A DNA stretch of 64,000 nucleotides from Arthrobacter sp. YD4. Its GTDB lineage: Bacteria > Actinomycetota > Actinomycetes > Actinomycetales > Micrococcaceae. The notes beneath the pieces were generated by a model. That model did no database searches. It was not told the DNA's origin and saw only the letters and a program-made list of their open reading frames with translations. The DNA lies in contig NZ_JAUHHD010000005.1 in NCBI RefSeq assembly GCF_030410515.1, positions 62,001 to 126,000 on the forward strand. Direction: 5' to 3'. Below are positions 8,448 through 17,447 of the stretch, piece by piece. How positions within the stretch are numbered: position 1 is the stretch's first letter; every line of letters starts with the position of its first letter. The position numbers were made by a program, and so were the translations under genes.

Positions 8448-9356
8448 CTACTCCCCCGCGAGGGCGGCCCGGACGGTGTCCGCCACGGCGGCCGCGCCGC
8501 GCTCGCCCATGATGATTGTGTAGTGGTTCACGTCCGGGACATCCCGGACCTGCAGGGACGGCAGCTTCTCCGCCCAGGTCTCGAGGTAGCCCGGCGCGTA
8601 CAAGCCGGCGGGTTCGTTGAGCAGCCCGCGCGGCGCCCGCAGCACCTGGGTCGACACCGTGAGGTCCGCCAGCGCCTTCAGCAGCGAGGAGCCCCGGTGC
8701 AGGTCCGCGGTGTCCTCCGCCATCGCCTCGTACCGTGTGGCCGGCTTCAGTTCCGGGGCCTCGCCGGTGAGGTCGTAGTCCACGTAGTCGTCCACGAACG
8801 GGCCCCAGTCGGAGGCGAAGGCCGGGTGCTTGCGCCAGAAGGAGCGGTAGACCTCGCGGCTGGTGAAGGTGGCGTTGAGCCGCTCCGCCGCCGGGCCCAG
8901 GATGGAGGAGACGATCTCGGCGTCGGAGAGCCCCTCAGGGACCTGCAGCGGCAGGCCGCCGTCCACCAGCACCAGGGACCGGACCCGCTCCGGGGACAAG
9001 TCCGAGAGGACCACGGAGGCGAAGCCGCCCATGGAGTGGCCCACCACGACGACGGGGCCGGGGGCGAGTTCGGCCAGCACAGCGGTGAGGTCCTCCGCGT
9101 GCGAGGTCATGCCGTACGGGGCGGGCAGGGCGTTGCTGCGGCCGCGGCCGCGCAGGTCCGGGGCGATGATCCGCACGTCGGGCAGCGCCTCGGCCAGGTA
9201 CGCCCAGCACTTGTGCGAGGCGGTGACGCCGTGGACGGCCAGGATGGTCGGGGCGTCGGAGCTGTCCTCCGGGCCCCAGATGGCGGTGTGCATGGTGCCG
9301 CCGCGCACGGGGACCTCGACGGTCCGGTAGGTCTGCTGGCTGGTGGTCTGGGTCAT
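8448..9356 (-). CDS. Alpha/beta hydrolase
   Basis: 302 residues. The fold is shown by AVHGVTASHKCW (oxyanion region, about residue 40), the nucleophile elbow VVVGHSMGG with Ser at about 108, and a late DVNHYTIIM supplying the catalytic His. It is the last gene of the Liv/CoA-synthetase operon; its ATG overlaps the TetR stop (ATGA). Relatives include ester hydrolases and ring-cleavage-product hydrolases. By context it may release the acid that the operon's synthetase activates, but the substrate cannot be read from sequence. Confidence 0.85.
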   Translation of the reverse strand: MTQTTSQQTYRTVEVPVRGGTMHTAIWGPEDSSDAPTILAVHGVTASHKCWAYLAEALPDVRIIAPDLRGRGRSNALPAPYGMTSHAEDLTAVLAELAPGPVVVVGHSMGGFASVVLSDLSPERVRSLVLVDGGLPLQVPEGLSDAEIVSSILGPAAERLNATFTSREVYRSFWRKHPAFASDWGPFVDDYVDYDLTGEAPELKPATRYEAMAEDTADLHRGSSLLKALADLTVSTQVLRAPRGLLNEPAGLYAPGYLETWAEKLPSLQVRDVPDVNHYTIIMGERGAAAVADTVRAALAGE

Positions 9357-10033
9357 GGGTTCGTCCCTTCCTGGGGCGGGGTGGGGTTCGCGGCGGTAGT
9401 GGGGGCGGGAAGGCCGGGGTTCGGGGCCAGCCCGCGTTCGATGAACTGCATCATTTCCTCGAAGACGTGCTCGGGAATCTCGGGCCTGGCGCCGGCGGCC
9501 GGTTCGGCGCCTTCCTCGTCCCAGAGCACCCAGCGCATGCCGATCAGCTCGCCGATGCCCATCAACGCCCAGGCCGCGACGGTGGGGTCCATGTCCCGGA
9601 CCTCCCCCGCGAGCTGGGCTGACTTCAGGCCCTCGATGTAGCCGTTGACGATCCGGGTGTAGTGCAGGCGGAGGGCGCCGGGCGAGACGAACTCGGCCTG
9701 GCGGATGATCCGGTACAGCGCGGGGTGCTCGGCGGTGAAGCGGAAGAACGCCCGGAAGCCGGCCCGTTCGGCGTCGATCCGGTTACCGGCGCTGCGGGCG
9801 GCGTCGGTCATGGCGTGCCGGACCCGGCGGTTGAGGTCCTCCACCACCTCGTCGAAAATCGTCTGCTTCCCGTCGAAGTAGAGGTAGAAGGTGCCGAGTC
9901 CGACGCCGGCGGCCTCGGTGATCTTGACGATCGAGGCGTCGTGGTAGCCCACCGAGGCGAACACGGCCTCGGCGGCTTCGAGCAGCTTGGCGCGAGTGCG
10001 GGTGCCGCGGGCGGTGCGGGGTGCGGTGCTCAT
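9353..10033 (-). CDS. TetR/AcrR-family transcriptional regulator
   Basis: 226 residues. An N-terminal TetR helix-turn-helix (about residues 12-60: A-K-L-L-E-A-A-E-A-V-F ... GVGLGTFYLYFDGKQ) is followed by an all-helical ligand domain. It sits between the CoA synthetase and hydrolase genes with four-base ATGA overlaps on both sides, so regulator and enzymes are made together. Such an in-operon TetR usually represses its own operon and responds to a pathway intermediate, often an acyl-CoA; this is inference. Confidence 0.9.
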   Translation of the reverse strand: MSTAPRTARGTRTRAKLLEAAEAVFASVGYHDASIVKITEAAGVGLGTFYLYFDGKQTIFDEVVEDLNRRVRHAMTDAARSAGNRIDAERAGFRAFFRFTAEHPALYRIIRQAEFVSPGALRLHYTRIVNGYIEGLKSAQLAGEVRDMDPTVAAWALMGIGELIGMRWVLWDEEGAEPAAGARPEIPEHVFEEMMQFIERGLAPNPGLPAPTTAANPTPPQEGTNP

Positions 10034-11679
10034 CGCCGGCCTCCGGGGGTCGATGCAGTGGTGGTTGATGCGGTGGTCGGGGTGGCGCCGTCCGAGTGAC
10101 GGTCGGCGAGATCCTGCCGGAGCCGGGCGCGCAGCACCTTGTTCAGCGCCGTGCGCGGCAGCCCGGCGACCAGTTCCACCCGCGACGGGACCTTAAAGCG
10201 GGCCAGCTGGCCGGCGCAGTGGTCCAGCAGGTCCTGCTCGTCGGTGGCCATCCCGGGCCGGACCACCACGAACGCCTGCCCGGTCTCGCCCCAGCGGGGA
10301 TCTTCAACGCCGACGACGGCGGCCTGCGCCACCGCCGGGTGGGCCAGGAGGACGGCCTCCACCTCGGAGGGCGAGACGTTCTCGCCGCCGGAGATGTAGA
10401 TGTCCTTGAGCCGGTCCACCACCTTGATGTACCCGTCGGCGTCGCGCTCGACCAGGTCACCGGTGTGCAGCCAGCCGCCGGCGAGGACCGCCGCCGTCGC
10501 GGCCGGGTCGCGGAAGTAGCCGGCGAAGACGCCGGGGCCACCCACCAGGAGCTCGCCGGCGGCCGCGCCGTCGAGGATCTCCCCGGTGGTGGGATCGGCG
10601 ACCGCCACCTCGACGTGCGGGTAGGGCTTGCCGGAGTAGCCGACCATCCGCTCGGCGTCCTGGTTGGGCAGGCAGAGCACGTTTGGGGACGCCTCGGTAA
10701 GGCCGTAGCCCTGGCTCAGCGCCACCCCCTTGCGGTGCCAGATCCGCAGCAGTGGCGCGGGCATGGGCGCCCCGCCGACGACGGCGTGCCGGAGGCCGCC
10801 GAGTTCCGCGGCGGCGAAGTCGGGGTGCTCGGCCAGCATCAGGTACTGGGTGGGCACGCCCATCAGCATGGTGACGCCGCGTTCGTCGATCAGCTGCAGC
10901 ACCCGGCCGGGATCGAAGCCGCGCTCCAGCACCACCGTGGCCCCCACCCACCAGGCCAGCAGCGGCTGGATGTTCCAGCCGCCCACGTGGAACTGAGGGA
11001 GGACGGCCAGGACCACGTCACTGCTGCCCATGTCCAGGGTGCGGGAGAGCGAGAGGTTGTTCCAGAAGCAGTTGGCGTGGGTCAGCACGGCGGCCTTGCT
11101 GGGCCCCTCGGTGCCGGAGGTGAAGATCATCAGCAGGGCGTCGTCGTCCTGCACGGACTGCCGCGGCAGCTCGGCCGGCGCCGGGGTGACCCGGGTAGGC
11201 GGCGGGACGGACTTCTCCACCCCGCCCGGACCCAGCGCTGCGGTCCGTGGCCGGTGCGCCAGCAGGGCGCAGGCGGCGGCGCCCAGGGAGTCCAGGTCCG
11301 CCTCGACGAGCAGCAGGTGCGGTTCGGCGAGTTCCAGCTGCACGGCCAGTTCCCGGGGCGAGAGCCGCCAGGACAGGGGCACCAGCACCAGGCCGGCCTT
11401 GGCGCAGGCGAAGAACGCCACCACGTGGTCGGTGCTGTTGCCGGTGAGGCTCGCCACCCGGTCCCCCACCCGGTACCCGGCTTCGCGGAACCCCTCGGCC
11501 AGGGCCGCGGCGCGGCGCTCCAGTTCGAGGTAGGTCAGGGCGCAGCCCCGGTCATCGATCGCGACCCGGTGCGGGGTGGCGTGGCTGCGGTCGGTGGTCC
11601 AGCGGCCCAGGGTGTGGAGCCCGTCCCCGCGAACAGAGCCTGCGATGTGGACCGCGGCGGAAGCCGTGTCGGTGGTCAT
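10030..11679 (-). CDS. AMP-binding acyl-CoA synthetase
   Basis: 549 residues of the acyl-adenylate superfamily. The AMP-binding P-loop is IFTSGTEGPSKAAV (about residue 190), the adenine motif YGLTEASP is near 320, and the hinge/CoA part shows HTGDLVERDADGYIKVVDR, KDIYISGGENVSPSEVE and a C-terminal lysine in LPRTALNKVLR. The enzyme activates a carboxylic acid to its CoA thioester in the cytosol. Substrate specificity (fatty, aromatic or branched acid) is not readable. ATGA overlaps link it to livM upstream and the TetR gene downstream, so it likely activates what the transporter imports. Confidence 0.92.
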   Translation of the reverse strand: MTTDTASAAVHIAGSVRGDGLHTLGRWTTDRSHATPHRVAIDDRGCALTYLELERRAAALAEGFREAGYRVGDRVASLTGNSTDHVVAFFACAKAGLVLVPLSWRLSPRELAVQLELAEPHLLLVEADLDSLGAAACALLAHRPRTAALGPGGVEKSVPPPTRVTPAPAELPRQSVQDDDALLMIFTSGTEGPSKAAVLTHANCFWNNLSLSRTLDMGSSDVVLAVLPQFHVGGWNIQPLLAWWVGATVVLERGFDPGRVLQLIDERGVTMLMGVPTQYLMLAEHPDFAAAELGGLRHAVVGGAPMPAPLLRIWHRKGVALSQGYGLTEASPNVLCLPNQDAERMVGYSGKPYPHVEVAVADPTTGEILDGAAAGELLVGGPGVFAGYFRDPAATAAVLAGGWLHTGDLVERDADGYIKVVDRLKDIYISGGENVSPSEVEAVLLAHPAVAQAAVVGVEDPRWGETGQAFVVVRPGMATDEQDLLDHCAGQLARFKVPSRVELVAGLPRTALNKVLRARLRQDLADRHSDGATPTTASTTTASTPGGRR

Positions 11680-12929
11680 GCTGCGTCCTCCAGAATTTCC
11701 CGCGGCGTCTCGGTGGTGCCGTTGCCGGCCCGGCCGCGGCGCCGTTGCGCCAGCCGCTCCGCGGTCCCGGCGATGCCGCCCGGGAGGAAGAGCACCACCA
11801 GGATGAACAGCGTGCCGAGGATGAACAGCGGTTCAGACAACGGTACCCGCAGGATGTCCGGAAGGCCCTTGACGGCCTCGGAGTTGGCCAGCGCGGTGAG
11901 CCGCTGGTCCAGGATGGTGTAGAAGACGCCGCCGATCACGGCGCCCCAGCGTGAGCCCACGCCGCCGAGTACCACCATGACCAGCAGGGTGATGGTCAGG
12001 TCCGAGGAGATGGCCCGGGGCACCGCGCCGCTTTGCAGCAGCAGGAACACCATGCCAATCACACCCACGAGGATCGCGGAGACCACGAAGATCAGCAGCT
12101 TCACCAGGTACGGCTGCAGGCCCAGGACGCGGACACGGAGTTCGTTCTCGCGGACCGCGGCGGCGGTGTGGCCGGCCCGGGAGGACTGCACCCAGGAGAC
12201 GATGATGAAGACAACCACCAGCACGGCCAGCGCCAGCCAGTAGAGGTTCCGGGTGTTCACCACGCCCACCAGGGCCTCGGGCAGGTTGTCCGTGCGCAGG
12301 GTCAGGCCCTCGTCGCCGCCGGTCCGGCCGTCCGGGTTGCGGCCGACGATCACCGAGCCGGCCTGGGCGAAGGCGAGGGTGACCATGGCGAACGGGATGC
12401 CGCCGACGCGGAGGCTGATGCTGCCCACCACATGCGCCAGCACGATCACGATCAGCAGGGTCAGCCCCATGGCCGGCAGCAGCGGAATCTCCAGGTTCTT
12501 CAGGATGATCGCGAGCCCGTAGACGCCGGCGCCGAAATAGAGGGCGTGGCCGAAGGAGAGCAGCCCCGCGACGCCGAGGAGCAGGTGGTAGGTCAGCGCG
12601 GCCGCGGCCATCAGCATGCTCATGGCCAGCAGCTGCAGCGATCCCGGGGTGTAGCTGGGACCGGGCAGGATCCCGGGCAGGGACAGGTTGAGCAGCGGCA
12701 GGAGGACCAGGAGCAGTACCCCGGCCAGGCCCGCGGCCCAGCCGGCAATCCGGCGGCCGGTGACGGGGCGGCCTCCCCTGCCGCGGCCGGCGCCGGGCGT
12801 GCCCGCGGTGCGTGCGCCGTCGTCGTGGGTGGCGCCCTGGCGGCGGGACCGGCGGACTGCGCCGGTCCCGGCGGTGGTCCCGGCGTCGCCGCCGGTGGTG
12901 GTCTCGGTGTTGCTGCCGGTGGTGGTCAT
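11676..12929 (-). CDS. livM: Branched-chain-type ABC transporter permease LivM
   Basis: 417 residues with about eight to ten membrane helices after a long polar N-terminal tail (about 60 residues of Thr/Gly/Arg-rich sequence). The LivM signature region GVAGLLSFGHALYFGAGVYG is present, as is the cytoplasmic loop RVRVLGLQPYLVK that contacts the ATPases. The start overlaps the livH stop (ATGA). The Thr-rich tail (TTTGSNTETTTGGDAGTT) is low complexity and unlike the rest of the protein. Confidence 0.92.
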   Translation of the reverse strand: MTTTGSNTETTTGGDAGTTAGTGAVRRSRRQGATHDDGARTAGTPGAGRGRGGRPVTGRRIAGWAAGLAGVLLLVLLPLLNLSLPGILPGPSYTPGSLQLLAMSMLMAAAALTYHLLLGVAGLLSFGHALYFGAGVYGLAIILKNLEIPLLPAMGLTLLIVIVLAHVVGSISLRVGGIPFAMVTLAFAQAGSVIVGRNPDGRTGGDEGLTLRTDNLPEALVGVVNTRNLYWLALAVLVVVFIIVSWVQSSRAGHTAAAVRENELRVRVLGLQPYLVKLLIFVVSAILVGVIGMVFLLLQSGAVPRAISSDLTITLLVMVVLGGVGSRWGAVIGGVFYTILDQRLTALANSEAVKGLPDILRVPLSEPLFILGTLFILVVLFLPGGIAGTAERLAQRRRGRAGNGTTETPREILEDAA

Positions 12930-13801
12930 GCGGTTCTCCCAAGCAGGCCGGTGGGGCGGACGAGCAGTACGACGCCGAGGGCCAGCACCACGACGAAGTC
13001 GCCGGTGCCGCCGAGGTAGAAGTTGGCGAACTGCTGCAGGACGGCGACGGCGACGGCGGCGATGGCCGCGCCGGTCAGCGAGCCGAGCCCGCCGATCACC
13101 GTGACGATGAAGGCGAAGATCAGCAGCGAGCCGCCGAGCATCGGTGAGACGTAGCCGAAGTAGTGCGAGGCGAGGACGCCGCCCAGTCCGGCGGCGGCGC
13201 CGCCGATGGTGAAGACCAGGGTGAAGGCCTTGCGGACGTCGATGCCCAGGGCGGTGACCATGGAGCGGTTCTCGACGCCGGCGCGGATGATCATGCCGTA
13301 GCGGGTCTTCTTCAGGAAGAAGACCAGGGCCAGCAGCACCAGGACCGCCGCGAGGATGCAGACGAACCGGTCGTTGGGGACGCGGGCGCCCAGGATGTCG
13401 GTGGTGTCCTTGAACCAGGCCGGTCCCTGGATGAAGACAGGGTCGGTCCCCCAGATGCCGTCGAACAGGGCGACGGTGGCCAGCGAGAGGCCAAGGGTGA
13501 CCAGGACCTGTTCGATGTGGCGCTGGTAGAGGCGCCGGATCAGGACGAACTCGGTGAAGGCCGCGAACGCGGCGCCGGCGGCGGCACCGATCAGCAGGGA
13601 GACCAGGAAGATCCCCCAGTTATCGGATCCGGCGCGGCGGGCGATCTCCCAGCCGGTGAAGGCGCCGAGGGTCAGGAAGGCCCCGTGGGCGAAGTTGAGC
13701 ACGCCCATCAGGCCGTAGATCAGGGACAGGCCGGCGGCGACGAGGAAGTACAGCGCCCCGAGGCCGAGGCCGGTGAAGAGCAGGAGGATGACGGTACTCA
13801 C
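12926..13801 (-). CDS. livH: Branched-chain-type ABC transporter permease LivH
   Basis: 291 residues, all-helical membrane protein. Typical LivH features are GLSLIYGLMGVLNFAHGAFLTLGA at the N-terminal helices and the coupling region MVTALGIDVRKAFTLVF. GTG at 13801 is chosen since it makes a GTGA overlap with the livF stop and starts right at the first helix. It pairs with LivM to form the translocation pore. Confidence 0.93.
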   Translation of the reverse strand: MSTVILLLFTGLGLGALYFLVAAGLSLIYGLMGVLNFAHGAFLTLGAFTGWEIARRAGSDNWGIFLVSLLIGAAAGAAFAAFTEFVLIRRLYQRHIEQVLVTLGLSLATVALFDGIWGTDPVFIQGPAWFKDTTDILGARVPNDRFVCILAAVLVLLALVFFLKKTRYGMIIRAGVENRSMVTALGIDVRKAFTLVFTIGGAAAGLGGVLASHYFGYVSPMLGGSLLIFAFIVTVIGGLGSLTGAAIAAVAVAVLQQFANFYLGGTGDFVVVLALGVVLLVRPTGLLGRTA

Positions 13802-14604
13802 TGGGCGGCGCCTTTCACGGCAGCGTGGGAGGCCTGGTCCGCACCCGGGTGCGGGTCGTTGGAGACGCCGAGGTGGCGCTGGATCAGGGCGGCGTCGTCG
13901 AGGAATTCCTGTGCCGGGCCGGTGTGGACCACGCGGCCGCCGGAGAGGACGACGGCGTCGCCGGCGAGCTGGCGGACCACCTGGAGGTTCTGTTCCACCA
14001 ACAGGATCGGCACGGTCCGGGCGGCCTCGGCCAGGGTCTCGGCGACCTCGCCGACGATCTTGGGGGCCAGGCCCTTGGTGGGTTCGTCGACCAGCAGGAC
14101 CTTGTTCGTGTTCAGCAGGGCGCGGGCCAGCGAGACCATCTGCTGCTGGCCGCCGGAGAGCGTCCCGGCCATCTGGCCGGCGCGGGCCAGCAGGTCCGGG
14201 AAGAGCTCCTCGACCAGCTGGCGGCGCGGCGCGGCGTCGCGTTCGGCCAGGCGCAGGTTCTCGGCGACCGTGAGCTTGGAGAACACCTCGCGGTCCTCGG
14301 GGACGTAGCCGACGCCGCGCTGGATGATCCGGTAGGTGGGGTCCTTGTCGATCCGTTCGCCGTCGAGCGTGACTGCCCCGGAGCGATCGATCAGGCCGAT
14401 GATGGCCTTGATGGTGCTGGTCTTGCCGACGCCGTTGCGGCCCAGCAGCGCGGTGATCCCGGCGGGCGGGACGGAGAACGAGACGTCCTCCACCACCTGC
14501 TGGCCGGCGATCTTGGCGCTGAGGCGGTCCACGGTGAGGATCGGCGTGACGGGGCCTGGGGCGGCGCCCGGGGTTTCGGGGCGGGGGTCCGCGGCGGGGC
14601 TCAT
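13798..14604 (-). CDS. livF: Branched-chain-type ABC transporter ATP-binding protein LivF
   Basis: 268 residues. Walker A is LLGRNGVGKTS, the signature motif LSGGQQQM, Walker B VLLVDEPTKGL, and the H-loop VEQN. The GRNGVGKT form with a Val and the short family length identify LivF rather than LivG. An N-terminal Pro-rich stretch of about 22 residues precedes the domain. Start overlaps the livG stop (ATGA). Confidence 0.93.
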   Translation of the reverse strand: MSPAADPRPETPGAAPGPVTPILTVDRLSAKIAGQQVVEDVSFSVPPAGITALLGRNGVGKTSTIKAIIGLIDRSGAVTLDGERIDKDPTYRIIQRGVGYVPEDREVFSKLTVAENLRLAERDAAPRRQLVEELFPDLLARAGQMAGTLSGGQQQMVSLARALLNTNKVLLVDEPTKGLAPKIVGEVAETLAEAARTVPILLVEQNLQVVRQLAGDAVVLSGGRVVHTGPAQEFLDDAALIQRHLGVSNDPHPGADQASHAAVKGAAQ

Positions 14605-15365
14605 ACTGGTTCTCCGAGGTAGGCGCTTTGCACGGTGGGGTTGGCCATGACGGCATCGGGGCTGTCCAAGGCCAGCAGGCTGCCGTGGTGCATCACGGCC
14701 ACCCGGTCCACCAGGCCCAGCACCACGTCCATGTGGTGCTCGACCATCATGACCGTGCAGCCGCGGTCCCGGTGCATCCCCCGGATGATGGCGGTGAGGG
14801 ACGGGACGTCCCCCGACGCCACCCCGGCCATCGGCTCATCGAGGAGGACGACGGCGGGATCCGTCGCCAGCAGCACGGCGATCTCCACCTTGCGCTTCTC
14901 GCCGTGCGAGAGGTCCCCGGCCGCCGTCGTGAGCTGGCCGCTGAGTCCCACCTCGGCGATGGTGCCCAGGGCGATCCGGGTGGCCTCGTCCGAGGAGCCG
15001 GGGAAGCGCAGGATGTTCAGGCTTCCGCCGAGCTTGGCCTGCGCGGCGAGCCGGACATTCTCCAGGACGGAGAGCCGGGGGAAGAGGTTGGAGGTCTGGA
15101 AGGTCCGGCCCAGCCCCGCCCTCGCGCGGCGGTGGATCGGCTCGTTGGTGATCGGCCGTCCGTTCAGGGCAATGCTGCCCGCGGTGGGGCGCAGCACGCC
15201 GGAGATCAGGTTGAAGAGGGTGGTCTTGCCGGCGCCGTTGGGGCCGATCACGCCGATCATCTCGCCGGCGTTGACGGTGAAGCCGACGTCCTGGAGGATG
15301 CGGGCGCCGCCGATCTGCAGGCCGAGGCCGTCCGCCTCAAGGGCGGGCGTGGCTGGGGTAGTCAT
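14601..15365 (-). CDS. livG: Branched-chain-type ABC transporter ATP-binding protein LivG
   Basis: 254 residues. Walker A IGPNGAGKTTLFN, the LivG-specific segment GRTFQTSNLFPRLSVLENV, signature LSHGEKRKVEIA, Walker B VVLLDEPMAGV and H-loop VEHHMD. ATG at 15365 is chosen because it precedes the domain directly and lies 80 bp after livK. It forms the ATPase heterodimer with LivF. Confidence 0.93.
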   Translation of the reverse strand: MTTPATPALEADGLGLQIGGARILQDVGFTVNAGEMIGVIGPNGAGKTTLFNLISGVLRPTAGSIALNGRPITNEPIHRRARAGLGRTFQTSNLFPRLSVLENVRLAAQAKLGGSLNILRFPGSSDEATRIALGTIAEVGLSGQLTTAAGDLSHGEKRKVEIAVLLATDPAVVLLDEPMAGVASGDVPSLTAIIRGMHRDRGCTVMMVEHHMDVVLGLVDRVAVMHHGSLLALDSPDAVMANPTVQSAYLGEPV

Positions 15366-15445
15366 ACGGGTCCTTTGTTCTGGCTCGAAGGCCGGTGCGG
15401 CCGGGCCGGGGCGGAATTCTCCGCGCCCGGCCCGGCCGCCGCTGG

Positions 15446-16639
15446 CTACTTCTTCTCCGGCGGGGCGACGGTGTCGCCGGGCACGGCCTTGATCAGCTGC
15501 GGGGTCCAGGCGCCGTCCTTCTGGACGAGCTTGGCCTGGTACATGTCCTGGATCAGGGCGTGGTCCGAGGCACGGACCGTTTCCTTGCCCTTGGGTCCGT
15601 CGAAGCTGTAGCCCTCGAGGGCCTTGACCATGGCGTCGGGGTCGGTGCCGCCGCCCTGCTTGATGGCCTGGACGATCAGCTGGCCCGCGACGAAGCCGTC
15701 CGGGGTGAAGAGGTCGGCCTTGCCGCCGGCCTTCTCGACGCCGGCGATCATCTTCTTCTCGACGTCGGTGCCTGAGGCGCCCGGGAAGTAGTGGTTGAGG
15801 AAGCTGATCTTGGAGCTCGCCGGGCCGTAGGCGTTGAAGCTGGAGGCGTCGCCGAGGCCGGTGACCACGGGGGCGGAGTCGAAGACGCCCTGCTGGCTCA
15901 GGGCCTGCCACATGGTGCCGGTGGTGGCGCCGGCCCAGGCGACGAAGACCAGGTCCGCCTTGGCGTCCAGCAGCTGGCGCGCGAACGGCGTCAGTTCCTG
16001 GTTCTCCGGAACCAGCACGGAGCTGACGTTGGCGCCCTTGGCCCCGAGCACGGCCTTGACCGCGGCGACGTTGCCCTGGCCGAAGGCGTTGTCCTGGGCG
16101 AAGACGACGACCTTCTTGCCCTTGGTGTCGATGAAGGTGCCCGCGGTGGCGACGTCCTGCAGGCTCTGCCGGCCGGAGCGGAAGGTGTACTTGTTGACGC
16201 CCTGGATCGCGTCGGTGGCGGCGGGGCCGGAGATGTAGAGGACCTTGTTCTGCTGGGCCTGTTCGGCGAGCTTGACGGCGATGCCGGAGGAGGCGGTGCC
16301 GCCGATGATCTTGTAGCCCTTGCCGATCATGTCCTTGGCGGCCGCGACCGCTTTGTCCGGGTCCCCGGCGTCGTCGGTGTAGGTCAGGTTGATCTTGGCG
16401 CCGTTGACCTCGCCGCTGCCGCCGGTGGCGTAGTCGATGCCGGCCTGCAGACCCTGGTAGTAGGTGGCGCCGTAGGCCGCCAGGGCCCCGGTCTTGGAGT
16501 AGATGATGCCGACATTGACGGGCTCGGCGGCCTTGCCGGAGCCCGCGGGGGCTGCCGAGCCGGCGGTGGGCGCGCAGGCGCTCAGGGCCAGGCCGGAGGC
16601 CATCACGGCTGCCATCAGGAACTTCTTTGTGTCCTTCAC
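15446..16639 (-). CDS. ABC transporter substrate-binding lipoprotein LivK type
   Basis: 397 residues of the periplasmic-binding protein type 1 (Leu/Ile/Val-binding) family. The signal peptide ends at a lipobox LALSACAP (Cys about residue 22). The ligand domain begins VNVGIIYSKTGALAAYG, with the hinge repeats of the family after it. It is the first gene of the operon, followed by an 80-bp gap to livG, which suits higher expression of the binding protein. Ligands of this family include branched amino acids, amides, urea and aromatic acids; the adjacent CoA synthetase suggests a carboxylic acid. Confidence 0.92.
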   Translation of the reverse strand: MKDTKKFLMAAVMASGLALSACAPTAGSAAPAGSGKAAEPVNVGIIYSKTGALAAYGATYYQGLQAGIDYATGGSGEVNGAKINLTYTDDAGDPDKAVAAAKDMIGKGYKIIGGTASSGIAVKLAEQAQQNKVLYISGPAATDAIQGVNKYTFRSGRQSLQDVATAGTFIDTKGKKVVVFAQDNAFGQGNVAAVKAVLGAKGANVSSVLVPENQELTPFARQLLDAKADLVFVAWAGATTGTMWQALSQQGVFDSAPVVTGLGDASSFNAYGPASSKISFLNHYFPGASGTDVEKKMIAGVEKAGGKADLFTPDGFVAGQLIVQAIKQGGGTDPDAMVKALEGYSFDGPKGKETVRASDHALIQDMYQAKLVQKDGAWTPQLIKAVPGDTVAPPEKK

Positions 16640-16720
16640 GGGATGCCTTTCGGTGGAAATCCGAGGAGTGGGGGCAGGAGAGATCTGAGTCCAACCTGAA
16701 AGGTGATTCAGATTACAGTC

Positions 16721-16749
16721 AATCTATGGCGCGACTCACACGCTGTCAA
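16721..16749 (-). promoter_or_regulatory. Predicted promoter of the livK operon
   Basis: On the minus strand TTGACA (16744-16749), a 17-base spacer, then TAGATT (16721-16726). The -35 is perfect and the -10 fits the TAnnnT pattern. The implied 5' leader to the livK ATG is about 75 nt. The same AT-richer patch also lies upstream of the divergent gene at 16938. Confidence 0.65.
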
Positions 16750-16937
16750 CGGATTCCGGCGCCGGCTGTGCAACGAAATGGCAACGAAGTTGACTCTCCC
16801 CCGCTTCGACCAACTGCGCCTCACCGGCTCCCCGCGGCCGCCCTTTACTCCCGGTGCGGCCCGCGTGAAGATGATCCCGGGGCCGCAGCGCGGTCGCAGC
16901 GCGGTCCCATTGGAAGGACCGGGGAGGTGCGTGCGGC

Positions 16938-17447
16938 ATGAACCGACGGTTGACGGGCGCCACGCTCGGCGCCCTGGCTGATTTCCTGGGGCGCTGGAGC
17001 GGCACCACCCGCTGGGAGGCCACCGCGTGGGGTCCGGCAAGGAGCGCGGCGGCGGAGGTGGAGTTCGCGCGGGCGGCGGGTGGGCTGGCGGTCACGGTGG
17101 CGTTCCGGCACGCCGAGGCCGACGGCGGCGTCGCCACCGTCACGGGGGTGCTCACCGAGGATCCACGCCATCCCGGGGCGCTCCTGTACGAGCTGCACGG
17201 CGCACGCGCCGGCGTCGTGGGCCTGCCCCTGGGGGGCCCGGCCCTCGGGGCGCCGGCGCGGGCGGGCTGGGACGACGGCGTGCTGACCATCGAGCGGCGC
17301 AGCGCCCGGGGCACGGCCCGGCACACGCTGCAGGTGCGCGATGGCGAGCTCATCCACTCCGCCGGTCTGCGGCTGGGAGCCGCCGGGGAATTCACCCCGT
17401 TCATGACGACGGTGTGCCGCCGGGTCCCGGCGGCGGCGCCGGTTTAG
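16938..17447 (+). CDS. Lipocalin-like/DUF1579-type hypothetical protein
   Basis: 169 residues, soluble, with repeated beta-strand patterns: FLGRWSGTTRWEAT at the N-terminus, GVATVTGVLTEDP, LYELHG and so on. This recalls DUF1579 or heme-binding-like beta-barrels that begin with a G-x-W-x-G motif. ATG at 16938 has GGGGAGG 11 bases upstream. Its stop overlaps the stop of the convergent M16 gene by four bases. Function unknown. Confidence 0.65.
   Translation: MNRRLTGATLGALADFLGRWSGTTRWEATAWGPARSAAAEVEFARAAGGLAVTVAFRHAEADGGVATVTGVLTEDPRHPGALLYELHGARAGVVGLPLGGPALGAPARAGWDDGVLTIERRSARGTARHTLQVRDGELIHSAGLRLGAAGEFTPFMTTVCRRVPAAAPV

Noticed and set aside
14601..16694. Fusion of the LivK and LivG frames into one ~700-codon protein
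   Set aside because: The upstream part is an out-of-frame shadow of livK; LivG starts at 15365 with complete Walker motifs and livK has its own start and stop.
16640..16937. Small gene between livK and the gene at 16938
   Set aside because: Several short frames exist but none has a ribosome site or convincing composition; the interval holds the livK promoter.
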